Positions 5,428-5,798 of a stretch of 5,798 nt of DNA are shown one piece after another. Position 1 is the first letter of the stretch. Each line of letters opens with the position of its first letter. The stretch covers positions 1 through 5,798 of the forward strand of contig NYVB01000181.1 of assembly GCA_002684315.1 (NCBI GenBank), in the 5' to 3' direction. Source of the stretch: Planctomycetaceae bacterium. Its GTDB lineage: Bacteria > Planctomycetota > Phycisphaerae > Phycisphaerales > SM1A02. The position numbers and the translations under genes are program-made. The notes below the pieces were generated by a model, which saw only the letters and a program-made list of their open reading frames with translations, made no database searches and was not told the DNA's origin.

Positions 5428-5798
5428 GTTCCGGTCGCTCTCCCCATACGCACTCTCCCACCGGACAGGTTTCAGCTGATCCCCCGGCCTGGACCTCTCC
5501 AGTCGCCTGGTGCACCCTCGTTCTCGTCGCGGTGTTCGGTATCGGCTTGGATCTCTGGTCCAAGGATTGGGCGTTCGAGAATGTGGCCGAGCGTCCCGTG
5601 GTGCTGGATCGGGGTGAGATTCTTGCTGATTCCGACTGGCGCCCACCTCCACACGAAGGCATCGAGGTTCTGCCTTTCGGCTTGTTGGATTTCGATCTCG
5701 TGATGAATCATGGTGCCGTCTTCGGCATCGGTCAGGATCAAAGAACGATCTTCATCGTCTTCACCATCACTGCGGTCACGCTGGCACTCGTCATCTTC
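5424..5798 (+). CDS. lspA: Lipoprotein signal peptidase (signal peptidase II), 3' truncated by window
   Basis: Inner-membrane aspartic protease that removes signal peptides from diacylglyceryl-modified prolipoproteins. The first 125 residues are present. A polar N-terminal extension (1-25) precedes the first membrane helix (about 27-44), which ends in the conserved LDLWSKDWAF (42-51, with Asp43 and Lys47). A periplasmic segment (52-93) follows, then the family motif MNHGAVFGIGQDQRTIF (94-110) and the start of the second helix (109-125). The catalytic Asp pair lies in the missing C-terminal half, so activity cannot be judged. The stretch between Asp43 and Asn95 is about 20 residues longer than in E. 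coli; I recall similar insertions in planctomycete LspA. The ATG overlaps the preceding stop (ATGA) and has no strong Shine-Dalgarno, which suggests translational coupling to the DksA-like gene. Confidence 0.88.
   Translation, partial: MSSGRSPHTHSPTGQVSADPPAWTSPVAWCTLVLVAVFGIGLDLWSKDWAFENVAERPVVLDRGEILADSDWRPPPHEGIEVLPFGLLDFDLVMNHGAVFGIGQDQRTIFIVFTITAVTLALVIF

Noticed and set aside
5173..5741. Minus-strand frames opposite the DksA-like/lspA junction
   Set aside because: They cross two well-supported plus-strand genes and show no recognisable domain.

Overview
The window reads as ordinary chromosomal DNA of a Gram-negative-type bacterium, moderately GC-rich, with tightly packed genes. Planctomycetota (perhaps the Phycisphaerae side) is my best guess. 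The clues are the long periplasmic loop in LspA, the Lys-rich/DksA-like protein directly upstream of lspA, and the general protein style. This is inference from recalled family features, not a search result.

Layout: (1) Positions 1-324 hold the possible first codons of a divergent minus-strand gene, then a leader with a 15-bp direct repeat and one plausible promoter. (2) Positions 325-2411 hold a two-gene ABC-2 type exporter operon: an ATPase followed by a six-helix permease. The two genes overlap by 4 bp (ATGA), with a near-perfect Shine-Dalgarno inside the end of the first. (3) proC (pyrroline-5-carboxylate reductase) lies on the minus strand at 2394-3215 and converges on the permease with an 18-bp overlap. 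(4) accA (acetyl-CoA carboxylase carboxyltransferase alpha) lies on the plus strand at 3318-4295, divergent from proC across about 100 bp. (5) Positions 4423-5427 encode a 334-residue protein that starts at GTG. It joins a histone-H1-like Lys/Ala tail of about 143 residues to a C-terminal DksA/TraR-like domain that has lost most zinc-binding cysteines. (6) lspA (lipoprotein signal peptidase) starts at 5424, overlaps the previous stop codon, and runs off the right edge.

The exporter pair forms one functional unit. proC (last step of proline synthesis) and accA (first committed step of fatty acid synthesis) are housekeeping genes that share only an intergenic region. The DksA-like gene and lspA look translationally coupled. 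I see no rRNA, tRNA, CRISPR, insertion sequence or phage element. The most unusual item is the Lys-rich/DksA-like fusion; the rest is conventional. I do not see a clear undescribed multi-gene system here.
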